Of a stretch of DNA of 32,730 bases, positions 9,781-19,315 are shown piece by piece. Source of the stretch: Trichosphaerium sp. ATCC 40318 (Eukaryota > Discosea > Flabellinia > Trichosidae); assembly GCA_038496445.1 (NCBI GenBank), contig JALMLS010000532.1, positions 1 through 32,730 on the forward strand, written 5' to 3'. The notes under the pieces are model-generated. The model searched no databases. It saw nothing but the letters and a program-made list of their open reading frames with translations, and had not been told where the DNA came from. The position numbers and the translations under genes are program-made. The first letter of the stretch is position 1. The number at the start of each line of letters is the position of its first letter.

Positions 9781-10591
9781 ATGGACGCGGATCCTATTAC
9801 GTATTTGTTTTTTATGTCTAAAACACTCTAATGGCACAACTAGGAGCGTTTTAGACTTACCACCAGAGATCCTTGCAAATATCCTAATTCATACAACAAA
9901 AGCACGCTTTCGTGCTTGCCAAACATGTCACAGGCTTGCCTCTATCGTTCATGATGTTATAGGATATGAAAGAGTTAAATTATGGAAACTTTCCCAAGCT
10001 GTAGCAATATCAAAGTATTGTGGTGTTTTGAGACACTCAAAGATAAGAGTAATTCACTCTTTAAATAGAGATACATCATATTATGATCCTATTGCAAGGC
10101 AATTAGTTGGTGTACATAGTATAGACTTAACTAATGCTGTTATATCTGTTAAAGGGATTAAAAGACTTGCTGGAGTTCATACAATATGTCTTAGAAGCGC
10201 CACTGTAACGGATGAAGGTGTTGAGGCTTTGGCTGGAGTTCATACTATTGATCTAGCTTATTGTAAAACAATAACAGACAAAAGCATCAGAGCATTGAGC
10301 GGCGTTCATACCATTAACCTTGATAGTACCAATGTAACAGATGAAGGCATTAAGGCTCTTAAGGGCGTCCATAGTATTTTCCTTGAGTTTACTCGTGTAA
10401 CAGATGAAGGCATAAAGGTCCTTGCTGGCGTTCATACTATTAACCTCCGTTACACTTCTATTACAGATGAAGGCATAAAATCTCTTGTGGGTGTTAGTAA
10501 GATTTATCTTGAAGGTTCTATGGTAACTAAACAAGGCTTTAAAATACTAGAGGGCAGTTTTAGTGATTTGACATTATTGTATCAATCTTGA
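9781..10591 (+). CDS. F-box protein with seven short leucine-rich repeats, 255 aa
   Basis: Two exons (9781-9800 and 9844-10591) join in phase. F-box proteins recruit substrates to SCF-type ubiquitin ligases through SKP1. The F-box is near the N-terminus: VLDLPPEILANILIHTTKAR followed by FRACQTCHRLASIV. From about residue 85 seven repeats of 21-22 residues follow with the pattern L-x-GVHTI-x-L-x-x-T-x-VTDEGIKA. They are unusually alike at the protein level; the last one is degenerate (VGVSKIYLEGSMVTKQGFK). The LRR fan would be the substrate-binding part; the substrate is unknown. The stop is 53 bp before the retrotransposon target duplication. This style of GVHTI repeat is also familiar to me from large-DNA-virus and amoeba F-box/LRR proteins, so horizontal exchange is possible but unproven. 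Confidence 0.88.
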
Positions 10592-10644
10592 CAATAAAAC
10601 TGATGCTAATGGGTTGCATATGTTCTTTAAGTTCGAGTAAAAAC

Positions 10645-10649
10645 TGTTG
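10645..10649. repeat. Target-site duplication TGTTG (left)
   Basis: TGTTG directly before the left LTR is repeated directly after the right LTR (17392-17396). A 5-bp duplication is typical of Ty3/Gypsy integrases and fixes the element borders. Confidence 0.9.
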
Positions 10650-10805
10650 TGTTATGATGCAGATTTATTATCAAAGCGTGTTTATTAAGAATTACGACAA
10701 TTACAAAAGTTACAAAGCGAGAAATAATATTGTGGTATTTGATTCAGTGAAAGAGAAAAGGGACTTCGCTGAAGATATGAATCTTAAGTTAGGTACAACT
10801 TAACA
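10650..10805 (-). repeat. 3' LTR (156 bp)
   Basis: It matches 17236-17391 at 155 of 156 bases. In element orientation it begins TGTTAAG and ends CATAACA, so the ends are TG...CA with a 5-bp inverted TGTTA/TAACA. Confidence 0.96.
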
Positions 10806-10815
10806 TTCCTCCTTG
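10806..10815 (-). other. Polypurine tract
   Basis: In element orientation CAAGGAGGAA directly abuts the 3' LTR. This is the normal place and composition of the plus-strand primer for reverse transcription. Confidence 0.8.
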
Positions 10816-10821
10816 TCTAGA

Positions 10822-11562
10822 TTAATCTAAATTGTAGAAGTATTCTTCAGGGATATAATCATCAACTTTTTCGTCAGATGAGTAAACCATTTCATAATCA
10901 GATGAGTCAGGCACGTTATTGAAACCGTTGTTGAAATCGACGTGGATAGTACCATCCGCATTAGTTGTGACCATCGGTTGTTCTTGAGGGTCGCTGTTGT
11001 CGGTGGTATTTAAGCAAGATTCAAAACGCGGCATCTTAAGTGTAGGAACAGGAGAAGGCGCATTTCTGTTTACTGGACACTTAATACTTGTTAGCGACTC
11101 ATTATCTCCAAAATCGACGTCTGGATCGACGTCCATTGAAACATCATCACCATAACGTAACGCAGTATGATCTATCATGTCATGGCTGATTGGCGAAGTA
11201 CATCCACTATAATTTGGCGAAGTTGGGTGATACGAAGGCGAACTCTCTTGAAAATACGGTCTCGGAGCTTTGAGAAGGCCCAGCAGATAAGTACGGCGTG
11301 CGATCGAAGATTGGCGCGTTTGGAGCGCTTGAGCGATAACAATCATGCGTGGTACCGTCGTACAAAAAGCTACGATGGTTTCGGCTTCACAACGTCTTAA
11401 AGCGAGGTCTTGGACCATTTGCGCAAGAAGCTCGTGTATAGCTTTCATTGCGTTGGCGCTGAAACTTCCAGGTGTAAGGTCAATGGCCGGAATGGGTAAG
11501 GACGAATCGTTTGAAAGATCATCAGTGATCGTAGATACTTCAGTTCTCCAGAGGTGCTCCAT
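10822..11562 (-). CDS. Retrotransposon accessory ORF, 246 aa, with Pol II CTD-like segment
   Basis: This ORF lies between the gag-pol stop and the polypurine tract, the position of env or other third ORFs. It has no signal peptide or membrane segment, so it is not an obvious envelope protein. Residues 1-100 look helical (AMKAIHELLAQMVQDLALRR, IVIAQALQTRQSSIARRTYL). Residues about 108-124 read SPSYHPTSPNYSGCTSP, closely resembling the YSPTSPS heptads of the RNA polymerase II large-subunit tail. The last 100 residues are very acidic (DDVSMDVDPDVDFGDNE). No family was recognised. A role in chromatin, transcription or capsid contacts is speculation. No splice to gag-pol is needed for an open frame; how it is translated is unclear. 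Confidence 0.8.
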   Translation of the reverse strand: MEHLWRTEVSTITDDLSNDSSLPIPAIDLTPGSFSANAMKAIHELLAQMVQDLALRRCEAETIVAFCTTVPRMIVIAQALQTRQSSIARRTYLLGLLKAPRPYFQESSPSYHPTSPNYSGCTSPISHDMIDHTALRYGDDVSMDVDPDVDFGDNESLTSIKCPVNRNAPSPVPTLKMPRFESCLNTTDNSDPQEQPMVTTNADGTIHVDFNNGFNNVPDSSDYEMVYSSDEKVDDYIPEEYFYNLD

Positions 11563-11710
11563 GTTGCTTGTATTTCTAATTAAATTATATTCTTTCTCTC
11601 GTTGTTGTGTTCAGTGATTTGTTATTGCGTCATGTGTGTTAAATGTCAATTGTATGTATTTGTCTGTTTTTAATCAGACTGTTGTAGGCTTTGATTTGTT
11701 CAGGGCTTTC

Positions 11711-14700
11711 TTATTTTGCTGAAAGCTCCATCCTAATTTTCATTTGGGAAGTGTTCTTATCTTGCGCCCATCTTTTAGCAATAGTGATAAGAGCTTGTTT
11801 GCTGTTTGCCGTTCTAACTTCTTTTCGGAGTTTCTTTCTTTGGTTAGTATTTGCAATGTACCCTTCAATAATTGAATACATTGGTGGCTTGTAGTTAGTT
11901 GGTTCGTTCGTTTTAGTGCCTTCCATTTTGGTAAGTAACCGTTGTAGTTCTATTTGAAATGTATCTGCTACATTCGCTGTTCCTGCGGTTCTAGGTGACC
12001 TACGAATTCGTCGTGGTGGAGTAATTGGTACTTCTGGTGTGAAATAATCTTCTGTGTTATTATCGTTCAGTTCTATTGTCCCTTGTGATATGTTCTTTTT
12101 TTCGCGCGAAACTTCATCCGAATTTTTAACAGATATAACCGGAGCGTTTTGTAATTTATATCTTCGCCAATTTTCATCCTCTTCTTCACTGATATCATCT
12201 TCGCTACTTACTTTGGAGCTTGTTTCGCTGTTTGAGATGCTAATTTCTCCACTAACACTCTCGCTTTGACTTAATTCTCCACTGCTGTTTGTAGCGTCAT
12301 TTTCTCCGTTATCAAGGTTGACGTCAATATCGTCTACACCTCTTGGTAATGGTGGCGCTTTTGTCGTTTGTTGTTGCCCAGTATTTCTAAATTCAATATC
12401 ATAATCATCATCATCTGAGTCTGATTCTTCTGAATTCTTTGGTAGCGGCTTTGTAATAGGTCTATTTAATGTTGTACTGACTTCAAACGGTGGGTACATA
12501 GTACTTTGTTCTATGTTTCTGTCTTCTCGTTCATTATATTTTTTTAAGAATTTTATGCTAACTACATTGTGCATCCGACTCTGGCTTTTGAAGTTAAGCT
12601 TGTATGCATTCGTGTTAATACGTTTTAACACCACATATGGGCCTTTCCATCGGTGTTGTAATTTCTTCGTTAGGCCCGGTGTGGGGTTGTACTGCCACAT
12701 CAGAACTTTGTCACCAACATTGAATACTGTTGTATTTGTATGTGAATCGTGATTCACTTTTGCTTTCTCTGCTGCTTCTAGCATTTTAGTTCTTGCTAAT
12801 TGATGTGATTTTTGTAGGGCCTCAACCATTCGTGATCTGTATAACTTTAACGTTGTTGGTTGTTCATGTATTACATTTAAATCCAGCGGTCTTCTTGGAT
12901 GTCGTCCAAACATTAAAAAGAATGGTGTTTCTCCTGTCGCTACATGATGTGTGGTACGATATGCCTGTAAGCATTGTGGTAAGTATTCATCCCAGTCTGT
13001 TTGAAACTCTTGATCACAGAATATGCCTAACATTTCTGCAAGAGTATGATTAAATCGCTCAACTTGTCCATCGGTTTGAGGATGGTATGAGCTTGTGGAA
13101 AGCTTGCGAATCTTGAACAGTTTTAATAAATCCGTCATTAATTCACTTAAGAATTGTGACCCTCGATCTGTAAGTAACTGTTCCGGATAGCCGAATCTTG
13201 CAATGACTCGATCAAATAGTAATTTTGCAATTACTTCTGTTGTTGGGTTATAACACGCAAATGCTTCAACCCATTTCGTGAAGTAATCACAGAAAACAAC
13301 TATACTGTTATTTCCCAATCTTGTTGTTTTCATTGGTCCGACAATATCAATTGCAAGTCGTTGCCAAGGAAAACTGGCAATCATTGGCATTAATTTACCT
13401 TGTTGTTTTCCTCGCTTGATCTTTTTCGTTTGGCAAAGTTTGCAACTGTCAATATACTTCTTAATTTGACTGTAAAATCCTGGCCAATAATAGTTGGACC
13501 TAATTGAATTAAAGGTTTTGAAGAATCCTAGATGACCATTGTTGTCGTGATGGCTCATCAGTACTTCTGATATTAATGATTTCGGTATCACAATCTGTGA
13601 TACTTCTGCTTTGACTTTTGGTACTGTTGGTAACCATATGTGGTTGAGAATTCCATCATCGTTTATCCACATGAATCTTGATAGTGCAGCTACATTACGT
13701 GCTGTTGTTTGGTCTTTAGGTAATGTTTTGGTTTTGAGATATGTTGTGATATCTCTACAAAACTGGTCATGGCTTTGACACACTTTGAGTCTTTCGATGC
13801 TGAATCCAGTTTGTTCTTCATTTGTTGTATCTTTGATGAATGGTGGACGCGATAATGCGTCAGCGTTGCCATGTAACTTTTCCGCCCGTTGTTCGATTGT
13901 GAAATCGTATTCTTGAAGTGCAAAGATCCATCTTGCGTATTTTTGACACACGTGCTTAGTGGTTAACAGCCACTTTAGTGATTCGTGGTCTGTTATTATT
14001 CTTACTTTGTTGCTGGCAATATATGGTCTATATCGTTCAGCTGCTTTAATTACGGCTAAGCACTCTTTTGCTGTTGTTGAATAATTTCGTTCAGCTTTGT
14101 TCAAACTCTTACTGAAATAGGATATGACTGACTCAATGTCGTTCTTTCTTTGAGCTAGTACTGCACCTATGCCTACGTTTGAGGCGTCTGTGTACAGTAT
14201 GAATGGAAGTTCAAAATCCGGATATCCCAATATAGGGGCATTGCATAAGGCTTCTTTTAATTTGTTTATGCTATGATCTTGCTTTTGTGTCCATTTAAAC
14301 TGCATGTCTGATTTCAGCAATTCATATAGTGGATATGCGATTTCTGTATATTTGTCTACAAACGAGCGATAATAGTTTGAGATCCCCAAGAATGACCTTA
14401 GGTCTGGTACATTCGTAGGTGGTGTCATATTCACAATTGCCTCTATTTTTGTTTTATCAGGTTTAACGCCATGTTGAGTTACTACATGACCCAGATATTT
14501 AACTTCTGGTACACAAAATTTGCATTTCTTTGCGTTGAGTGAGTGCGAGTATTTGTCAAATCGTTTGAATACTAATGCTAGTGCAAGCAAGTGTTGGTTG
14601 AATGTCTTAGTGAATATGATGATGTCGTCAATATAAACTAATGCATACTTCCATGTCAACCCATTAAGAAGTACTTCCATATATCTCTGGAACGTGGCGG

Positions 14701-17122
14701 GTGCATTGACTAATCCAAAAGGCATCCTGTTAAATTCGAATAATCCAAATTTTGTAGTGAATGCTGTCTTTTGTTTATCTTGTTCTGCAACCTCTATATG
14801 CCAATACCCACTAGGTTGGTCTAATGTGGTAAAATACACGGCTCCTGCAACAGAGTCTAGTGCTTCCTCTACTCGTGGTATTGGGTAAGAATCTTTCTTA
14901 GTTAGACCATTTAATTTTCGGTAGTCCACACAGAAACGAAGTGTTCCGTCGCTTTTTGGGGCTATTACCACTGGAAATGCCCATGGTGAATTGCTTTCAC
15001 GTATTATTCCGTCTTCCAGCATGGTGTTGATCCGGTTCCATAGGTAGTCTGCTTCAGATGGTGATACTCGGTATGGTTGGTTTTTGACTGGACGTGCATC
15101 TCCTGTTACAATGTTGTGTGCTGGCATTTTGGACCTGGGGGGGCGCTTCGTGTTTTTAATAAACAGGTGACGGTATCTTGCGAGAAATGCCATTAGGAGC
15201 AGCTTTTGTTCGTCATTGATATTACTGTTCGAGAAGTCAAACATATCTCTGATCCCTTCAATATCACTGCTAAGTGTTTTCATGTCTTTTAAATCATCAA
15301 TTATTGACTTTGCTTCTTTGAGTTCTGTTGATCTGATAGCGTTAATTCTATTTGACTGCATCCAACTTCCAGTTGCAATCTTTAAACCCTTTGAAACTCC
15401 CATTGTCTCATTTGAGAAGTTCGCTACCTTAATACCAGTGTGTCCTCCGTGTACCATTACTATTGCCCGTTCGACTGCTGTTCCGTGTATATTACGGAAC
15501 CTTTTGTCTGGTTCGATCATCATTACTCCTGATGAGGTGAGCGAGTGTGTTCTGACTGGCACAAATGAGTATGATCTTGGTGGTAATTTTACTTCATGTG
15601 TAACAAATAGTGTTTGGTCTTGTTTGTTTGTTTGACCACGAATGCATGGCGAATTGATGTTTGGGTTGTTATTGAAGATCAGTTGATAATTGGGGGCATC
15701 AATCGTTATTTTCATGGATAGAATAGTATCCATACCAATGAGTGGTTTGTCAAAGTCATCTACTACGATAAATCTAATCCAACATGGTTTTGATAGTCCG
15801 ATTGTAACTTGAAACATTATCGTTCCCATTATTTTAAGTGGTTCATGTCCAGCTCCTTGCAATGTTGCTTTGGTTGGTTGCAATTTTGTGATCCCCATTT
15901 GTATAATATCCTTGTATGGGAATATGCTTCGTACTGCTCCTGAATCTACAATGGTTTCCATAGTGACTCTTCCTGTTTTGTTTGCAAAGGTGGCTAATGT
16001 GGATAGCACCGATGTTGCCTGACTATTTGCTGACTTGATCATATAAACTGGATAGTTACCATTTTCTTCTTCAAACTCATCATTGTAATCATCATATATA
16101 TTGGGTTCGTTGTCATAGTATTGATCCTCTCCCTCGTTTGTAATCATTCGTATGTATTGTCCTTGTTGTTGGTTACGGGATTGTTGTCCCTGAAATCGTT
16201 GGTTTGATCGGTTATTGTTATTATTGAATCTGCGGCGAAATCCATTGCCTCGTCTTGGTCGTTGTTGATAACGGTTATACTGGGGGTTATAACGAAATGG
16301 TCCTTGTTGTCTGTTGTTAAATTGTCTTCGTCTTTGTTGGTTAGGGCAATTGCGAGCTATGTGTCCGGTTCCATTGCAGTTATAACATCTGATGTTTGGA
16401 TTGTTCGGTTGTTGTACTACATTAATAGTGCTTGGTACCGGTGTCGGTGTTGGAGCTTGTACCGTGGCCTTTATAGTACTCATGACACTGACATGAAACA
16501 TAGCTACCTCAGCGGCCTCTTGGGCTGATGCTGGTCTTTGTAAAAGCACATATTGTGCCAATTCTGAGGGCATAAGCTTTAAGCAAAATGCATCTCTGAG
16601 TTGTGTTGGATCGTGAATGCGTGCTTCTCGTGCTGCAATATGGAATCGTCCGCTAAAACTACCAATATCCTCTCCCAACTGCATTTTTAATGATGCAAAC
16701 TCATGCTTTTTCAAAACTGCATTTGTTTTTCTGCCATAACGCTCTAACAGGTTTTTAACAATCTGGGTCCAAGCCATACTCGAGATGCTTGAACCGTCAG
16801 CAGGCTTGATACGGTCGAGTGCTTCACCAGTGATGTGGTTACGCAAAACAATTTCGTATTGGGTAATTTCCCAGTTACTGAAAGTACTTATGGACTTGAT
16901 CTTATCAAGCCAATCCTCAACGCTGATTTTGTCTACTAATCTGTCACCTGTGAAGGCGCGTAGAGAACCTTTAGGTATTGATGGGTATTTTGGTTGGACA
17001 TAAACAGGAAGTTCATTCGCTAAAATCGGATTTCCGTCCTCTCCTACTGCTGCAACGCGTGCTTTAAAAACCGGCTTATACACCTCGATGGCGTCGTTGA
17101 TATCCACTAACTGTTCTAACAT
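11711..17122 (-). CDS. Gag-Pol polyprotein of the Ty3/Gypsy element, 1803 aa
   Basis: This is a single uninterrupted ORF. Order by residue: Gag capsid-like part about 50-215; CCHC zinc knuckle CYNCNGTGHIARNC (246-259) in an Arg/Asn/Gln-rich nucleocapsid; aspartic protease with IVDSGAVRSI (391-400); reverse transcriptase with LDQPSGYWHI (767-776) and YIDDIIIF (830-837); RNase H with LYTDASNVGIGAVL (976-989); integrase with an HHCC zinc domain (HHDNNGH near 1191-1197, C1227, C1230) and D1259, D1319, E1355 in AIDIVGP, LLTDRGSQF and GQVERFNH; a GPY/F module (RWKGPYVVLK, 1491-1500); then about 270 residues of acidic, Ser-rich sequence. Gag and Pol share one frame, so no frameshift is needed and the protein ratio must be set some other way. 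The long C-terminal acidic extension is unusual for the group. Confidence 0.97.
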   Translation of the reverse strand: MLEQLVDINDAIEVYKPVFKARVAAVGEDGNPILANELPVYVQPKYPSIPKGSLRAFTGDRLVDKISVEDWLDKIKSISTFSNWEITQYEIVLRNHITGEALDRIKPADGSSISSMAWTQIVKNLLERYGRKTNAVLKKHEFASLKMQLGEDIGSFSGRFHIAAREARIHDPTQLRDAFCLKLMPSELAQYVLLQRPASAQEAAEVAMFHVSVMSTIKATVQAPTPTPVPSTINVVQQPNNPNIRCYNCNGTGHIARNCPNQQRRRQFNNRQQGPFRYNPQYNRYQQRPRRGNGFRRRFNNNNNRSNQRFQGQQSRNQQQGQYIRMITNEGEDQYYDNEPNIYDDYNDEFEEENGNYPVYMIKSANSQATSVLSTLATFANKTGRVTMETIVDSGAVRSIFPYKDIIQMGITKLQPTKATLQGAGHEPLKIMGTIMFQVTIGLSKPCWIRFIVVDDFDKPLIGMDTILSMKITIDAPNYQLIFNNNPNINSPCIRGQTNKQDQTLFVTHEVKLPPRSYSFVPVRTHSLTSSGVMMIEPDKRFRNIHGTAVERAIVMVHGGHTGIKVANFSNETMGVSKGLKIATGSWMQSNRINAIRSTELKEAKSIIDDLKDMKTLSSDIEGIRDMFDFSNSNINDEQKLLLMAFLARYRHLFIKNTKRPPRSKMPAHNIVTGDARPVKNQPYRVSPSEADYLWNRINTMLEDGIIRESNSPWAFPVVIAPKSDGTLRFCVDYRKLNGLTKKDSYPIPRVEEALDSVAGAVYFTTLDQPSGYWHIEVAEQDKQKTAFTTKFGLFEFNRMPFGLVNAPATFQRYMEVLLNGLTWKYALVYIDDIIIFTKTFNQHLLALALVFKRFDKYSHSLNAKKCKFCVPEVKYLGHVVTQHGVKPDKTKIEAIVNMTPPTNVPDLRSFLGISNYYRSFVDKYTEIAYPLYELLKSDMQFKWTQKQDHSINKLKEALCNAPILGYPDFELPFILYTDASNVGIGAVLAQRKNDIESVISYFSKSLNKAERNYSTTAKECLAVIKAAERYRPYIASNKVRIITDHESLKWLLTTKHVCQKYARWIFALQEYDFTIEQRAEKLHGNADALSRPPFIKDTTNEEQTGFSIERLKVCQSHDQFCRDITTYLKTKTLPKDQTTARNVAALSRFMWINDDGILNHIWLPTVPKVKAEVSQIVIPKSLISEVLMSHHDNNGHLGFFKTFNSIRSNYYWPGFYSQIKKYIDSCKLCQTKKIKRGKQQGKLMPMIASFPWQRLAIDIVGPMKTTRLGNNSIVVFCDYFTKWVEAFACYNPTTEVIAKLLFDRVIARFGYPEQLLTDRGSQFLSELMTDLLKLFKIRKLSTSSYHPQTDGQVERFNHTLAEMLGIFCDQEFQTDWDEYLPQCLQAYRTTHHVATGETPFFLMFGRHPRRPLDLNVIHEQPTTLKLYRSRMVEALQKSHQLARTKMLEAAEKAKVNHDSHTNTTVFNVGDKVLMWQYNPTPGLTKKLQHRWKGPYVVLKRINTNAYKLNFKSQSRMHNVVSIKFLKKYNEREDRNIEQSTMYPPFEVSTTLNRPITKPLPKNSEESDSDDDDYDIEFRNTGQQQTTKAPPLPRGVDDIDVNLDNGENDATNSSGELSQSESVSGEISISNSETSSKVSSEDDISEEEDENWRRYKLQNAPVISVKNSDEVSREKKNISQGTIELNDNNTEDYFTPEVPITPPRRIRRSPRTAGTANVADTFQIELQRLLTKMEGTKTNEPTNYKPPMYSIIEGYIANTNQRKKLRKEVRTANSKQALITIAKRWAQDKNTSQMKIRMELSAK

Positions 17123-17217
17123 ACTAATTCTCGACTAGACTTCTTCGGCACAGAAAACGGCTGTGATCACTTAACTATATTGGACGTGCTTAATTGATAA
17201 AAGTAAGCAGGTAAAAA

Positions 17218-17233
17218 TCTGACAGTGTCGCCA
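17218..17233 (-). other. Primer-binding site
   Basis: In element orientation TGGCGACACTGTCAGA starts two bases after the 5' LTR. TGG matches a tRNA CCA end, and TGGCGAC resembles the tRNA-Arg sites used by some insect Gypsy elements. The exact tRNA is an inference, as no tRNA gene is in the window. Confidence 0.65.
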
Positions 17234-17235
17234 AA

Positions 17236-17391
17236 TGTTATGATGCAGATTTATTATCAAAACGTGTTTATTAAGAATTACGACAATTACAAAAGTTACA
17301 AAGCGAGAAATAATATTGTGGTATTTGATTCAGTGAAAGAGAAAAGGGACTTCGCTGAAGATATGAATCTTAAGTTAGGTACAACTTAACA
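17236..17391 (-). repeat. 5' LTR (156 bp)
   Basis: It is identical to the 3' LTR except for one base. It should hold the element promoter, reading leftward and away from the FkbM gene that begins 51 bp further on. Confidence 0.96.
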
Positions 17392-17396
17392 TGTTG
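17392..17396. repeat. Target-site duplication TGTTG (right)
   Basis: This is the exact partner of 10645-10649. Confidence 0.9.
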
Positions 17397-17442
17397 CACG
17401 TTTAAGGTTGACTTAAATGGAACTAAGAAATCTCGTATCAAG

Positions 17443-18932
17443 ATGAAGTCCGCACGTGATAAAAAGACGAGCAGTAATGTAAAGGGCTGGTGGATTGTTA
17501 TTTTCACTATTATAGCCACTGTCGTTATTCTATACTCTTTTCCACTTAATAGCTCTGATCCGACAGTTATATCGAACAAAGCCGCAAGCAATAGACCCCA
17601 CACGCGTAATTTAACGTCTTTTAGACAATTAAATCGAATACTTACGTAGAAGAAGATAATAATGACGTTGTCACATCGCCACTGTGGTACAAAGGAACAG
17701 AAGTGGTTGTGGTACGTTTTTCTTTCTCTGTACTTTGTTTAAATTGTAGCAACGTGTCAAATCATTGTTTAGGCTAAAACTAACCCACCGATACTATATG
17801 CTATACCTAGTAGCCAGTCACAGTGTATCAACTCAATTGGTAGAGCTGTAAAGTAAGACGATGAATGAGAAATTTGATTGATATTAATTTTTTTTAGGAA
17901 AACTGGTATTTTTGCGCCTTTTGAGGCTTTGATTATGTACCATGTATTAGTGCGTACACTAATTACTTAATTATTAAGCCTACTTAACAGATTTAGAAAG
18001 ATAAATGTAAAAATGACCCGAATACAATCGTGTATGATGTTGGATCTAATATTGGATTTTTTTCTATTTTAGCAGGTTTGATCTAATAGTCGATTTTTTT
18101 TGAAATAGTTGTTTTGATTGTTTTCTTACACTTGCCAAGCTAAACTAGGTTGCAAAGTTTACGCTTTTGATCCATCTGATTGGCATATACAACATGTGAA
18201 ATTAAGCCGAGCTTTGAATAAAATACCTGCTGGCCAGCTTCAAGTTTTTAAGCGCGCTATTGGTGACAAGGAGAGATCTGTTAATTTTAACTTTGAGTGC
18301 AAACACACAGGTAGGCATATGAAGTACTACAATATTGTATCTCACTGTGATGATTATAGGTTCGTCAAAATTAACTGATGAAAAATCAGACACTTCAGAG
18401 TCAGTACAACAGATAACACTAGACGGGTACAAAAGATTTAATATTTACAAAAAAGGCTTAAATCCAAGAATAGATTCCGAAAAGACTATGGTATACCCTA
18501 TTATTTAAAAATAGATGTTGAGGGTGTTGAGCACCTTGTTTTCGAGGGTTCTCAGAGATTGATGGATGAAGGAATTGACACCATAGTATGCGAGGTAAAG
18601 GAGTTTGGAAAAAAAAAAGTTTAGTTTATTAACATTCTCACTGTGTTTAGTTTAAGTTCGGCATTGCACATGATAAAAAGTTTAAGGTTATTAAAGACTT
18701 TTTGGACAAGGGTTATAAAGTTTTCACTTATGCTGAGGCGTACGTAAAATGAAACATAAAAAAAAAATATGTATCAACTCGTTCTTATTTTTTTCGTAGT
18801 TATGACAAACCTCTTGAGTCTTGGGACTTGTCAAGTGTAAAAAGTCGAGTAGTAGATGATGTTAGTAAAACTCAAATGTGGGAGGATATTGTAATTACGA
18901 AAAACCCGATTATAATTAATGCATGGAGTTGA
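17443..18932 (+). CDS. Membrane-anchored FkbM-family methyltransferase, 336 aa
   Basis: Ten exons (17443-17605, 17650-17711, 17773-17852, 17898-17943, 17997-18075, 18140-18310, 18360-18426, 18474-18594, 18651-18739, 18800-18932) join in phase to 337 codons. FkbM-type enzymes are SAM-dependent methyltransferases, mostly acting on hydroxyl groups of sugars or small molecules. Seen: a cytosolic basic start, then one membrane segment at residues 16-34 (WWIVIFTIIATVVILYSF), giving a type II topology; SAM-binding motif VYDVGSNIGFFSILA; VYAFDPSDWHIQHVKLSRAL; AIGDKERSVNF; and the family hallmark YLKIDVEGVEHLVFEGSQRL. The topology suggests work on glycans in the ER or Golgi (inference). The retrotransposon ends only 46 bp upstream of the ATG, target duplication excluded, so the native promoter has been displaced or shortened. 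Confidence 0.9.
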
Positions 18933-19299
18933 GAGCGTTTTGAAATAAAACAATTTTTGAGCAAAACAAGATGTGGACTTAGAAGTTTCTGTATATAAAG
19001 TCACAGCATGTAACAGCAATCAATCCTGATACAATAATGTCGGTAACTAATGTTGTGTTTGAACGTTGGGTTTGGGATTGAGTGGTAGAGTAATGTCTTA
19101 TTTGTTGGTGTTCTGCTTTAAATACTATTATAAGGAAAAGCTATTTCAACATGTCTAGAAAAAAACACAAACTCTGGTCAGCCTAATGCGTAATAGGTGA
19201 TGGGTTTCTACAATCAAAAACCAATGTTGAGCTCCATAGCGGAGAGCTCTACTTCTATCTTTATTCAAATTTCGCCTTGCTTCCAGCCATTGATTTTTT
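18933..19299. other. Intergenic, no gene seen
   Basis: No exon-like reading was found on either strand. It is AT-rich downstream sequence of the FkbM gene, with scattered short repeats of AGAGCTC type near 19229-19248. Confidence 0.4.
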
Positions 19300-19315
19300 T
19301 TGGTCTACGAAGTCC

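Larger units (their letters stand above)
10650..17391 (-). mobile_element. Full-length Ty3/Gypsy LTR retrotransposon, 6742 bp
   Basis: The element reads on the minus strand: 5' LTR (17236-17391), primer-binding site, gag-pol in one ORF (17122 to 11711), an extra ORF (11562 to 10822), a polypurine tract and the 3' LTR (10650-10805). The LTRs differ at one base (a G/A near 10675/17261), and the TGTTG target duplication is perfect. All catalytic motifs are present and the reading frame is unbroken. The domain order, with RT and RNase H before integrase, places it in Ty3/Gypsy. The element is recent and may be active. It inserted between the F-box/LRR stop and the FkbM start codon. Confidence 0.97.

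Noticed and set aside
11711-17122. Many plus-strand ORFs of 60-139 codons opposite the Gypsy polyprotein
   Set aside because: They are antisense shadows of an ORF with complete Gag-Pol domain order; none has a motif of its own.
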